NCBI GenBank assembly: GCA_046760445.1 | Contig: JBHIEE010000084.1 | Location: forward strand, 1-13,093 | Length of the DNA: 13,093 nucleotides | Reading direction: 5' to 3' | Origin: JBHIEE01 sp046760445 | GTDB taxonomy: Bacteria; Acidobacteriota; Aminicenantia; JdFR-78 | Shown: in pieces, positions 1-7,079 of the stretch | Layout: each line of letters starts with the position of its first letter | Position numbering within the stretch: the stretch's first letter is position 1 | Translations under genes and position numbers: made by a program | Notes under the pieces: generated by a model | The model's input: only the letters and a program-made list of their open reading frames with translations | The model's database searches: none | What the model was told of the DNA's origin: nothing

Positions 1-37
1 TTTGGACTTTGGATTTTTTGATAAGTATAATAATTGT

Positions 38-61
38 TTTGGTCATTTGGTCATTTGGTCA
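38..61. repeat. Three exact tandem octamers (TTTGGTCA)
   Basis: Three perfect head-to-tail copies of TTTGGTCA are followed by a degenerate continuation (TTGGGATTTGGGG) to about position 74. No credible gene covers it. The unit size and style resemble the heptamer arrays at 2325-2366 and 3112-3146, so it probably belongs to the same class of intergenic slippage-type filler. Confidence 0.8.
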
Positions 62-96
62 TTGGGATTTGGGGTTTTAATTTTTGTGGAGGTGGA

Positions 97-121
97 ACCC
101 CGTAAAGAAATTATACGGGGT
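97..121. repeat. Perfect 8-bp stem hairpin (ACCCCGTA / TACGGGGT)
   Basis: ACCCCGTA at 97-104 and TACGGGGT at 114-121 are exact reverse complements around a 9-nt A-rich loop. The stem is far more GC-rich than its surroundings. No T-run follows on either strand, so a rho-independent terminator is unlikely. It lies just upstream of the 53-bp dispersed repeat and may be part of the same element. Confidence 0.6.
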
Positions 122-135
122 GAAGCCAATCCCAA

Positions 136-188
136 GTACTCGGGAGAAAACTTACACCACAGTTGGGTTTTCAAAGTCGAAAACGCTC
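136..188 (+). repeat. 53-bp dispersed repeat, copy 1 (inverted partner at 2991-3043)
   Basis: This stretch matches the reverse complement of 2991-3043 at 49 of 53 positions with no gaps. The four differences, at 139, 152, 157 and 186, are all C/T transitions. Inside it GTTTTC (167-172) can pair with GAAAAC (179-184) over a 6-nt loop, or alternatively with GAAAAC at 146-151. It sits in a non-coding spacer, which points to a repeat family rather than a gene. Confidence 0.85.
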
Positions 189-279
189 ATTATTACAAGG
201 GGGTTAACAGGGCAAAAGCTAAAAACCTCCCTTTTAATAAGAGAGAATTTAGATTTGAGACCACTCTAAAAATTTTCGA

Positions 280-308
280 TTGAATAATCTCTCGTTCTAT
301 GGTATATA
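280..308 (+). promoter_or_regulatory. Candidate promoter of hppA
   Basis: TTGAAT (280-285) and TATATA (303-308) are separated by 17 bp, a sigma-70-like arrangement matching four of six consensus bases in each box. Transcription would start near 315, leaving a leader of about 30 nt. That leader includes GAGGT about 7 nt before the hppA ATG, a usable ribosome-binding site. Confidence 0.4.
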
Positions 309-343
309 AGTTTTTCAATCACCATTAGATTGAGGTCAAGACA

Positions 344-2311
344 ATGCAAATATTAACCATACCTGTTTATTCTTTTGCAATTGGACTGTTAGGTCTTGGT
401 TTTGCCATTGTGACCTATTTCTTAGTGAAAAGAGCTCCTGTAGGCACTGAAAAAATGAATGAAATTTCAGAAATCATTCACTCCGGAGCAATGGTTTTTT
501 TAAAGAGAGAATATTCAATAATTGGCTTTTACATCATTGTCATTTTCTTTATTCTATGGAAACTATTCTCTATCTACACCAGTCTTGCTTTTTTAACAGG
601 TGCCTCTTGTTCAATGTTAGCTGGATTTATGGGTTTAAAAGCTTCTACCCGGGCAGCAGTAAGAACCACTCAAGCAGCTATTTCTGGGGGAACCCCACCG
701 GCTTTAAGCATTGCTTTTCAAGGCGGTTCAGTAATGGGAATTTCTGTTGCTGCCTTGGGAGTAGTTGGTTTAGGATTGTTTTATTTTTTCTTTAAAGAAC
801 CATTAGTCATTAATGGATTTGCTATGGGAGCAAGTTCAATTGCTCTATTTGCTCGAGTAGGAGGAGGAATTTTCACTAAAAGTGCAGATGTTGGAGCTGA
901 TTTAGTCGGGAAAATAGAAGTGGGTATTCCTGAAGATGACCCCCGAAATCCAGGAGTAATTGCTGATAATGTCGGAGATAATGTGGGCGATACAGCAGGC
1001 ATGGGTGCAGATTTATTCGAATCTTATGTTGGGTCAGTAGTAGCCACGATGGCTATTGGAGCCACCTTTGGCCAAGCAGCTATTAAATATATGTCCCTTC
1101 CTTTAGCTTTAATAGTCATTGGCTTGCTTTGTTCTATTGCGGGTGTACTTTCTATGAATTTTTTGAAAAGAATAAATCCTCAATCAGCTTTAAGAAACGC
1201 TACTTATGTTAGTGGAATTTTATTCATCGTTGGAGCTTATTTTGGAGTAAATCTAATTTTAGGTGAGACAAGAATCTTCTGGGCTGTGTTAGCAGGATTA
1301 ATAGCAGGGGTTTTAATCGGTTTGGAAAGTGAATATTTCACCTCTGGTCCTCCGATTAAAACTATTGCCCGTAGTTCCCAGAGTGGAAAAGCAACAACAA
1401 TTATCACTGGATTTGCCATTGGTTTTGAAAGCACTGTTCTTCCTCTTCTGACCATTGCTGGTGCTGTTTATTTAGCCTATAAATTTGGAGGGCTTTACGG
1501 TATTGCTCTTTCTGCGGTTGGGATGCTATCAACCATTGGAATAGTAATGTCAACTGACTCTTATGGACCAATTGCTGATAATGCTGGAGGAATAGCTGAG
1601 ATGTCAGGAGCTGGACAGGAAATTCGAAAAATAACTGACAAACTGGATGCCTTAGGGAATACTACGGCTGCTATAGGAAAAGGTTTTGCCATTGGTTCAG
1701 CAGCCCTAACTGCTTTAGCTTTATTTTCTGCTTATCAGAAAACAGTAGGACTGTCCTCCATCGATTTGACAGAAGTCGATACTGTAATTGGATTATTAAT
1801 TGGTGCTCTGATGCCGTTTGTTATTGCTGCTTTAACTATGAAAGCTGTCGGGCGGACAGCCGATCGAATGGTAAATGAAATAAGAAGACAATTCCGAGAA
1901 ATAAAAGGATTAATGGAAGATAAAGCAAAACCCAATTATAATTCTTGTATTGATATTGTTACTAAAGGAGCCTTACTGGAAATGATTCTTCCTGGTCTTC
2001 TGGCAATAATTGTTCCTCTGGTAGTAGGTTTCTTAATCGGTCCTCAGTCTTTAGGCGGGTTTTTAGCTGGAGCAACCTCAACTGGTGTGCTTTTAGGAAT
2101 ATTTATGGTTAATGCTGGCGCTGCTTGGGATAATGCTAAAAAATGGATTGAAGAAGGAAACCTTGGAGGAAAAGGAACTCCCGTTCATGCTGCGGCTGTT
2201 GTCGGAGACACCGTGGGAGACCCTCTTAAAGATACCTCTGGCCCCTCAATGAATATCCTAATTAAGTTAATGGCTGTCGTCTCACTGGTTTTCGCTCCCC
2301 TTATTATCTAA
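344..2311 (+). CDS. hppA: K+-dependent membrane-bound pyrophosphatase (Na+ or H+ pump)
   Basis: Integral membrane enzyme that hydrolyses pyrophosphate and exports Na+ and/or H+, saving the energy of PPi made by biosynthesis. The 655-residue length and about 16 hydrophobic segments are normal for the family. The substrate-binding signature is intact: an acidic/lysine cluster at residues 179-191 (KSADVGADLVGKIE region), EDDPRNP at 197-203 and the DNVGDNVGDTAGMGADLFES block at 208-227. A second set of Asp residues lies at 405-412 and another near 622-630. A442 and G445, in GNTTAAIGK, are the residues known to mark K+-dependent enzymes; K+-independent ones carry Lys and Thr there. Glu226 in FESYVGS is the arrangement seen in Na+-pumping forms, so Na+ transport is a reasonable inference. 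It starts with ATG after a GAGG ribosome site and appears to be transcribed alone. Confidence 0.97.
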   Translation: MQILTIPVYSFAIGLLGLGFAIVTYFLVKRAPVGTEKMNEISEIIHSGAMVFLKREYSIIGFYIIVIFFILWKLFSIYTSLAFLTGASCSMLAGFMGLKASTRAAVRTTQAAISGGTPPALSIAFQGGSVMGISVAALGVVGLGLFYFFFKEPLVINGFAMGASSIALFARVGGGIFTKSADVGADLVGKIEVGIPEDDPRNPGVIADNVGDNVGDTAGMGADLFESYVGSVVATMAIGATFGQAAIKYMSLPLALIVIGLLCSIAGVLSMNFLKRINPQSALRNATYVSGILFIVGAYFGVNLILGETRIFWAVLAGLIAGVLIGLESEYFTSGPPIKTIARSSQSGKATTIITGFAIGFESTVLPLLTIAGAVYLAYKFGGLYGIALSAVGMLSTIGIVMSTDSYGPIADNAGGIAEMSGAGQEIRKITDKLDALGNTTAAIGKGFAIGSAALTALALFSAYQKTVGLSSIDLTEVDTVIGLLIGALMPFVIAALTMKAVGRTADRMVNEIRRQFREIKGLMEDKAKPNYNSCIDIVTKGALLEMILPGLLAIIVPLVVGFLIGPQSLGGFLAGATSTGVLLGIFMVNAGAAWDNAKKWIEEGNLGGKGTPVHAAAVVGDTVGDPLKDTSGPSMNILIKLMAVVSLVFAPLII

Positions 2312-2324
2312 GGAGCTCTCTTAA

Positions 2325-2366
2325 TTCATAACTCATAACTCAAAATTCATAATTCAAAATTCATAA
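2325..2366. repeat. Array of six degenerate heptamers (YTCAWAA)
   Basis: Six head-to-tail 7-bp units fill 42 bp: TTCATAA, CTCATAA, CTCAAAA, TTCATAA, TTCAAAA, TTCATAA. The array ends exactly at the stop codon of the convergent prolyl isomerase gene and occupies most of the spacer after hppA. No hairpin terminator is visible between the two convergent genes. Confidence 0.85.
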
Positions 2367-2969
2367 TTATTTAATTGTTACCTTCCTCATAACATCACCT
2401 TTTTCAATCTTTTGAATGATATCCAACCCTTCTATTACCTGACCAAAAACAGTATATTGTCTGTCAAGCTGAGGTTGAGGAGCCAAACAGATATAAAATT
2501 GACAGTCTGCACTATCCGGATCCGCTGCTCGAGCCATCCCGACAGTGCCTGTTTTATGAGGAAGCTCATTAAATTCAGCCTTTAACTTTACCCCGGTTCC
2601 ACCTGTCCCATTCCCTAATGGATCTCCTCCCTGAATGACAAACCCCGGGACGACTCGATGAAAAGTAAGTCCATCGTAAAATCCTTGTTGAATAAGTTCA
2701 GTGATTCGAGCTACAGTATTAGGAGCATACTCAGGAAACATTTTAAAAACTATATTTCCTTTATCTGTTTCAATAGTCACAATATATTCTAATTTCTTTT
2801 CAGCAATTTTTTCTTTATCGCTATCAGATCTTTTCGTCCCAATAGCAGCTTTTTTCTCCAGAGCACTCTTTTCTATTGAAGATGTTTCCTTTCCAATAAA
2901 ATTCTCTTTTGCCTGACCCAAAATAAAAAGAAATGAGAAAATTAGCAGAAATAAGAAAACTTTCTTCAC
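2367..2969 (-). CDS. Exported cyclophilin-type peptidyl-prolyl cis-trans isomerase
   Basis: A 200-residue protein that catalyses proline cis-trans isomerisation, probably outside the cytoplasm. Residues 1-20 form a signal peptide: MKK, a Phe/Leu-rich core, then a GQA cleavage site. A charged Lys/Glu/Ser-rich linker spans about 21-60, and the cyclophilin domain spans 61-200. Family landmarks are FHRVVPGFVIQGGDP (103-117, with catalytic Arg105 and Gln113), the KTGTVGMAR segment (139-147) and a QFYI strand (157-160). The domain is of the short bacterial type. The start is a GTG at 2969, preceded by a strong GGAGG about 7 nt away. The gene converges on hppA across the heptamer array and has no obvious operon partner. 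Cytoplasmic PpiB is excluded by the leader; the client proteins cannot be told from sequence. Confidence 0.93.
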   Translation of the reverse strand: MKKVFLFLLIFSFLFILGQAKENFIGKETSSIEKSALEKKAAIGTKRSDSDKEKIAEKKLEYIVTIETDKGNIVFKMFPEYAPNTVARITELIQQGFYDGLTFHRVVPGFVIQGGDPLGNGTGGTGVKLKAEFNELPHKTGTVGMARAADPDSADCQFYICLAPQPQLDRQYTVFGQVIEGLDIIQKIEKGDVMRKVTIK

Positions 2970-2990
2970 TTTTAACCTCCTTACTTTAAA

Positions 2991-3043
2991 GAACGTTTTC
3001 GACTTTGAAAACCCAACTGTGATGTAGGTTTTCTCCCGAATAC
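2991..3043 (-). repeat. 53-bp dispersed repeat, copy 2 (inverted partner of 136-188)
   Basis: Read on the minus strand, this matches 136-188 at 49 of 53 bases without gaps. It starts about 20 bp upstream of the prolyl isomerase GTG, so it lies in that gene's leader or promoter region. The two inverted copies bracket the hppA-ppi block. No transposase is present between or beside them. Confidence 0.85.
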
Positions 3044-3044
3044 T

Positions 3045-3060
3045 CCTGTCTGCCGACAGG
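3045..3060. repeat. Short GC-rich palindrome next to repeat copy 2
   Basis: CCTGTC (3045-3050) and GACAGG (3055-3060) form a perfect 6-bp stem around TGCC, starting 2 bp from the end of repeat copy 2. Copy 1 has its own, unrelated hairpin (97-121) on the equivalent outer side. No T-run follows, so it is not a convincing terminator. Confidence 0.55.
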
Positions 3061-3111
3061 CAAATGCCAAATGAATGTCAAATCTAAGAAGTGTAAGTCG
3101 CAAGGTGTTGT

Positions 3112-3146
3112 TTATCACTTTACTCTTTACTCCTTACTCTTCACGA
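3112..3146. repeat. Degenerate heptamer array (TTTACTC-type)
   Basis: Five 7-bp units follow one another: TTATCAC, TTTACTC, TTTACTC, CTTACTC, TTCACGA. The central three are near-identical. This is the third phrase-type array in the first 3.2 kb and lies in the 378-bp spacer (2970-3347), which otherwise holds only repeat copy 2, a palindrome and the promoter below; I see no gene in it. Confidence 0.7.
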
Positions 3147-3276
3147 TTTAATGTTTTTGATATTTGGAATTTTTGAATATCTTCTCTTTGTTAGGATCAT
3201 TTAAAAACCCTTGTTTAAAAATTGTATATCCTGTTTGCTGAAATGTCAAAATGTTATTCTTAACCTTATACTACTA

Positions 3277-3305
3277 TTGACTTTCTCTTTTGTATTTCTT
3301 ATCCT
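3277..3305 (+). promoter_or_regulatory. Candidate promoter of the peptidase-membrane protein unit
   Basis: TTGACT (3277-3282) and TATCCT (3300-3305) are spaced by 17 bp, matching the sigma-70 consensus at five and four of six bases. A start near 3312 leaves a short leader ending in the strong GGGAGG ribosome site at about 3337-3342, ahead of the ATG at 3348. Confidence 0.5.
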
Positions 3306-3347
3306 TAGGATGAATAAATTCAGATAAAATAAAGAAGGGAGGTTTAT

Positions 3348-5435
3348 ATGAAGAGAAGAGTAATTTTTTCTTTCTTTATCATCATTTCTTTATTTTTAAC
3401 TTTATTTCCCTTTGCCCGAGCTGAAGAACGAATTGATACTATTAAATATGAAATCTGGGTTGAGCTTGATCATCAAAACCGAATGCTTCACGGAAAGGAA
3501 GTTATTACCTGGTTTAACCATACCCAAGATGAAATTACTGACTTCTGGTTTCATCTTTACTGGAATGCTTTTAAAAATGAAAAGAGTGCAATGATTGAAG
3601 AATTAAGAGAGGTCAGACTTTTTGGAATAAAGGTTAAAGACAGTGAATGGGGTTGGATTAATATTAAAAACATTAAGCTGATTGATGGAACTGACTTAAC
3701 TTCCACCATCCAATTTATGCCCGTTGATGAACCCCCTCATCCTGATGACCAGACAGTAATGAGAGTCCTTCTCCCTAAACCTTTAAAACCCGGAGAGGAA
3801 TTGAGTTTAGAGCTTAATTTCGAAGCCAAAATTCCAAGAACAATTCGTCGAGCAGGTTATTATCACAACGCCTATTTTATTGCTCAGTGGTTTCCTAAAC
3901 CAGGAGTTTATGAGGAAGGAAAAGGCTGGAATTGTCATCAATATCATCTGAACAGTGAATTTTATGCTGATTTTGCTGAATTCAAAGTTCATATCACTAT
4001 TCCTCAAGAATTTGTGGTTGGTGCTTCAGGAAAACAAATTGCTTCTCAAGTAAATAAAGAAAAGGGAACAGTTACTTATACCTATTGGCAAAATCATATC
4101 CATGATTTTGCCTGGACAGTAGACCCTGACTACATTAAAATCGAACGAGATTTCATTGCTGATGAAGAAGTTACTCCTGAAGAATATGAAGAATTATCAA
4201 GAATTCTTCAACTTCCAGTTGAGGAAATCAAGCTTAAAAATGTAAAAATGATTCTTCTTATTAATCCTGAGCACAAAGGTCAAGTGGAAAGACATTTCAA
4301 AGCTTTGAGAATGGCCATTAAATATTTTGGTCTTTGGTATGGTCCTTATCCTTATGAAACTATAACTATGGTTGACCCTCCTTTTAGAAGTAGATGTGGT
4401 GGAATGGAGTATCCGACTCTTTTTACTGCTGGCACGAAAATATTTCTAAGCAAACGGGCTCCCATTCCAGAGGGAGTGATTGTTCATGAATTCGGTCATG
4501 GTTATTGGTATGGAATGTCTGCCAATAATGAATTTGAGGAAGCCTGGCTAGATGAGGGGATCAATAGCTATTCAGATGGTAATGTACTGGCTAAAGCCTA
4601 TGGTCCGTTTACTATCCCCATTTATATCGGTGGTATTCCTTATACCCGTTATATTGATTCTATTAAAGCTTATAAGTATTACTTAGCCCGAGCATATGGC
4701 ATTACTGTTGTCAAATATGATCCAATAGTTAATAAATCCTGGCAATTTTACAGTCCAACAAGCTATAGTGGAAATGTCTATGGACGAGCTGCAACCTGTC
4801 TCTATACTTTGGAAAATATCTTGGGGAAAGATGTTATGCTTCGAGTGCTCAGAACTTTTCAAATGAGATTTCGCTTTAAGCATCCCACTACCCAGGATTT
4901 CATTGGTGTTGTCAATGAGATTTCTGGTCGGAATATGAACTGGTTTTTTGAAGAATTATTCTTTAACACCAATGAATTTGACTATGGAGTTTCTTCAGTA
5001 TCTTCAAAAAGAATTAAAACTGCCCGAGGAGTATTTGATAAAGACAGCCAGAAAATAGAAATTACCATTGAAAAAGCTCAGAAAATGGATAAAGAAATTA
5101 AACAACCTCAATATCTTTCGATTATCAAGGTCAGACGATTTGGAGAAGCAAAACTGGGTGGAGATGTTAAATTAAAAATTAAAATTGTTTTTGAAGACGG
5201 CACTGAAAAAGTAAAATACTGGGATGGTAAAGCTCGGTGGGCTAAATTCAAATTTATTCGAAAATCAAAGGTTAAATACGCACAGGTTGATCCTGAAAAC
5301 CTCTTTCTAATTGATGCTAATATAACCAATAATAGTTTAAAACTAAAACTAGACCGCACTGGAGCGCTACGGTGGACCAATAAATTTCTTTTCTGGATAC
5401 AAAACCTGATGCAATTTGTCATCATCCTGAGCTAA
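3348..5435 (+). CDS. Exported M1-family (gluzincin) zinc metallopeptidase
   Basis: Predicted secreted or periplasmic aminopeptidase-like enzyme of 695 residues. Residues 1-25 are a signal peptide (MKRR, hydrophobic core, ARA cleavage site). An N-terminal beta-rich domain spans about 28-260. The catalytic domain carries GGMEY at 351-355 (the exopeptidase GAMEN-type motif), HEFGH at 380-384 (zinc ligands His380 and His384, catalytic Glu381), and the third ligand Glu403 in LDEG, the classical HEXXH-18-E spacing. Tyr478 in VYGRAATCLYTLE fits the transition-state-stabilising tyrosine. A beta-rich tail follows about 550, ending in a Trp/Phe-rich hydrophobic segment (671-695) that may touch the membrane. 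The active site is complete, so this is probably a working enzyme; its substrates are unknown. The membrane-protein gene begins 12 bp after its stop, so the two are surely co-transcribed. Confidence 0.92.
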   Translation: MKRRVIFSFFIIISLFLTLFPFARAEERIDTIKYEIWVELDHQNRMLHGKEVITWFNHTQDEITDFWFHLYWNAFKNEKSAMIEELREVRLFGIKVKDSEWGWINIKNIKLIDGTDLTSTIQFMPVDEPPHPDDQTVMRVLLPKPLKPGEELSLELNFEAKIPRTIRRAGYYHNAYFIAQWFPKPGVYEEGKGWNCHQYHLNSEFYADFAEFKVHITIPQEFVVGASGKQIASQVNKEKGTVTYTYWQNHIHDFAWTVDPDYIKIERDFIADEEVTPEEYEELSRILQLPVEEIKLKNVKMILLINPEHKGQVERHFKALRMAIKYFGLWYGPYPYETITMVDPPFRSRCGGMEYPTLFTAGTKIFLSKRAPIPEGVIVHEFGHGYWYGMSANNEFEEAWLDEGINSYSDGNVLAKAYGPFTIPIYIGGIPYTRYIDSIKAYKYYLARAYGITVVKYDPIVNKSWQFYSPTSYSGNVYGRAATCLYTLENILGKDVMLRVLRTFQMRFRFKHPTTQDFIGVVNEISGRNMNWFFEELFFNTNEFDYGVSSVSSKRIKTARGVFDKDSQKIEITIEKAQKMDKEIKQPQYLSIIKVRRFGEAKLGGDVKLKIKIVFEDGTEKVKYWDGKARWAKFKFIRKSKVKYAQVDPENLFLIDANITNNSLKLKLDRTGALRWTNKFLFWIQNLMQFVIILS

Positions 5436-5447
5436 GGAGGAAGAAAG

Positions 5448-6314
5448 ATGGGAATATTCAAATTATTCTTAAAAGGTATTTCAACGACCAATAAAAATTT
5501 TAAAATAATTATTTATCTCTGGGTAATTAATTTTCTTTTCTCTCTGATGTTGGTCACACCAATTTACATTTTAATTCATCGTAACATTTCAAAATCTTTA
5601 ATGGGAGATAATTTAGTCCAGAGATTTGACCTTTTCTGGTTGGGTGATACAATCTATAGATTTCAAAATTTAGCTCCAACTCTAACTGGTTGGTTAATTG
5701 CTCCTGCCATCATTTATCTTCTTCTTTACATTTTCCTCCATGGTGGAATTATTGGCCGATTAAATGTTCCTTATGAAAAAGTGACCTTGAGGAATTTTTT
5801 CAGTGATTGTGGTCAATATTTCTGGAGATTTTTCAAATTGTTTCTCATTTCAATTCTTGGCTATCTACTTTTCCTCGGCGTTATTTACCGGCTGATTGGT
5901 CTCTTTCTTGGAGTTTTCACTAAAAATGCAGTCACTGAATGGCCGTTGATTATTGTCAGCAACTTAAAAATTATTATTTTTATTGTCTTCTTTACTATAG
6001 TTACTATGTTTTTTGATTACGCGAAAATCAGATTAGTGGTTTCAGATAGTAAAAAGGTGTTGAAAGAAACATTGTTTACTCTTAACTTTCTAATTCAAAG
6101 ATTTTTTAAAGCCTGGGGACTTTATTTGCTGATTGGACTGGTCACTTTAATATTTGCTGTCATCTATATGGAAATCGCTCATCTTTTACCAAAAAATCAT
6201 ATTCTTCTCATTCTTGCTGTTTTCATCTGGCAACAAATTTACATCCTCTCACGAATGTGGACCAAACTTATTTTTTACGCTTCCCAGATTGAGCTGTATC
6301 GATACTATATCTAA
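5448..6314 (+). CDS. Polytopic membrane protein of unknown function
   Basis: I do not recognise a named family with certainty. The 288-residue product is very hydrophobic. Likely membrane segments lie at about 21-43, 83-103, 128-157 (possibly two passes), 168-190, 223-246 and 251-266, giving six or so passes. A conserved-looking FDYAKIRLVV stretch (190-199) follows the fourth, a feature I associate with uncharacterised bacterial membrane proteins encoded beside peptidases. The AGGAGGAAG ribosome site begins right after the upstream peptidase stop codon, and the intergenic gap is only 12 bp. That tight pairing suggests it acts with the M1 peptidase, for example in export, anchoring or handling of its products, but this is inference from context. 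Confidence 0.8.
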   Translation: MGIFKLFLKGISTTNKNFKIIIYLWVINFLFSLMLVTPIYILIHRNISKSLMGDNLVQRFDLFWLGDTIYRFQNLAPTLTGWLIAPAIIYLLLYIFLHGGIIGRLNVPYEKVTLRNFFSDCGQYFWRFFKLFLISILGYLLFLGVIYRLIGLFLGVFTKNAVTEWPLIIVSNLKIIIFIVFFTIVTMFFDYAKIRLVVSDSKKVLKETLFTLNFLIQRFFKAWGLYLLIGLVTLIFAVIYMEIAHLLPKNHILLILAVFIWQQIYILSRMWTKLIFYASQIELYRYYI

Positions 6315-6317
6315 AAC

Positions 6318-6375
6318 CTGAAGAGCTTTGTTTGCTTCAGTGTAAATTTTCTTTTTTTCTTCTTTTCTCCTTAAT
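6318..6375 (+). terminator. Possible terminator after the membrane-protein gene
   Basis: CTGAAG (6318-6323) pairs with CTTCAG (6335-6340) over an 11-nt loop, starting 4 bp after the stop codon. A T-rich tract (about 6347-6375, including a run of seven T) follows. The stem is short and AT-rich and the T-tract starts several bases away, so this is a weak rho-independent candidate. Confidence 0.35.
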
Positions 6376-6566
6376 GACTGTTCTTCCCGCTGGATGACCT
6401 CTTCTACTTTTATGATCGGTAATCCAACCACAAACTCTGCTCCATGTCCGAGTTGACTCCTGACTGAAGTCTTCTTCTATTTTTCTTATCTTTTCCACTT
6501 CTCTAATTCCTCATTCATTCTCTTCCTTAAAAAACTTCAAAAAAAATCAAATTATTTCAAAACAGG

Positions 6567-6812
6567 CTACTTTCGAGCCTCTCTTATTTTTTGAGCCACT
6601 ATTTTTAAAGAACAACCTTCATTCTCAATTAACTGGCGAGCCATAATCGCCCATCGGATTTCTTCCTCGGAATACTTTCTAACTTTTCTGAATTTATCTT
6701 GTTCATACTTTGGGATAATAATCCCCAATTTTTCCCACGAATAAAGTCTTTCTCGCGAAATACCAATTAATTTACAGGCTACAGATACACCAACAAACCT
6801 TTCCTTATTCAT
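6567..6812 (-). CDS. Small stand-alone MerR-type HTH regulator
   Basis: An 81-residue cytoplasmic DNA-binding protein. Residues 5-26 (VGVSVACKLIGISRERLYSWEK) form the MerR-type helix-turn-helix, followed by a short wing (GIIIPKYEQDKFRKVRKYSEEE, about 30-51) with the family's typical R-x-Y-S/T tail, then a third helix (EIRWAIMARQLIENEGCSL) and the final I-x-x-A-x-x-I-R-x-A segment. It lacks the long dimerisation coiled coil and any effector-binding domain, so it resembles the short BldC-like or excisionase-like branch. The ATG has an unusually strong GGAGGGAGGA ribosome site upstream. It is encoded alone; the SDR gene lies 267 bp upstream on the same strand. Its target is unknown. Confidence 0.85.
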   Translation of the reverse strand: MNKERFVGVSVACKLIGISRERLYSWEKLGIIIPKYEQDKFRKVRKYSEEEIRWAIMARQLIENEGCSLKIVAQKIREARK

Positions 6813-7002
6813 AAAAATCCTCCCTCCGATTTAATTCGATTCAGTTATAAAACTAAAAAAAAATTTCTTTCTAAAAACCTTTCCTTTTTCCCTTTTCTTT
6901 ATCTAAATTTGCAAATTATGTGCCAATTATTCAATTTCAATAAGAGATTAATATAAAATAAATTTTATTAATTAACTTTCTATTTTTATTTGATTATTAT
7001 TA

Positions 7003-7032
7003 ACAAATATTGTCTTTTCTGACAATATTTGT
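7003..7032. promoter_or_regulatory. Perfect 12-bp inverted repeat between the SDR and merR-type genes
   Basis: ACAAATATTGTC (7003-7014) and GACAATATTTGT (7021-7032) are exact reverse complements around a 6-nt loop. It begins 48 bp after the SDR stop codon on the minus strand and about 190 bp before the regulator start. It could be a terminator hairpin for the SDR transcript, although the sequence after it on the minus strand (TTAATAATAAT) is a poor U-tract. It could equally be an operator for the regulator. The rest of the 267-bp spacer is AT-rich with no gene visible. Confidence 0.55.
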
Positions 7033-7079
7033 CACTTTATTTCAGAATCTTATTTTAAGAGTTTAAAATTTTCCCGATT

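Noticed and set aside
2..283. Open frame from a TTG across the left spacer (93 codons)
   Set aside because: It runs through the octamer array, the hairpin and the 53-bp repeat, has no ribosome site and no family-like pattern; the same repeat is non-coding at its other copy.
781..1935. Three minus-strand frames inside hppA
   Set aside because: They are antisense shadows of a strongly conserved membrane-protein gene with no start signals of their own.
5108..5425. 105-codon minus-strand frame at the 3' end of the peptidase gene
   Set aside because: Antisense shadow; no ribosome site, no recognisable motif, and the peptidase frame is clearly coding there.
6249..6480. Minus-strand frame after the membrane-protein gene, coding a charged Glu/Lys-rich peptide (VVGLPIIKVEEVIQREEQSL and onward)
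   Set aside because: The part beyond 6314 looks faintly protein-like and could be a decayed gene, but it overlaps the membrane-protein gene antisense, has no ribosome site, and upstream frames are broken by stops. I could not name a family.
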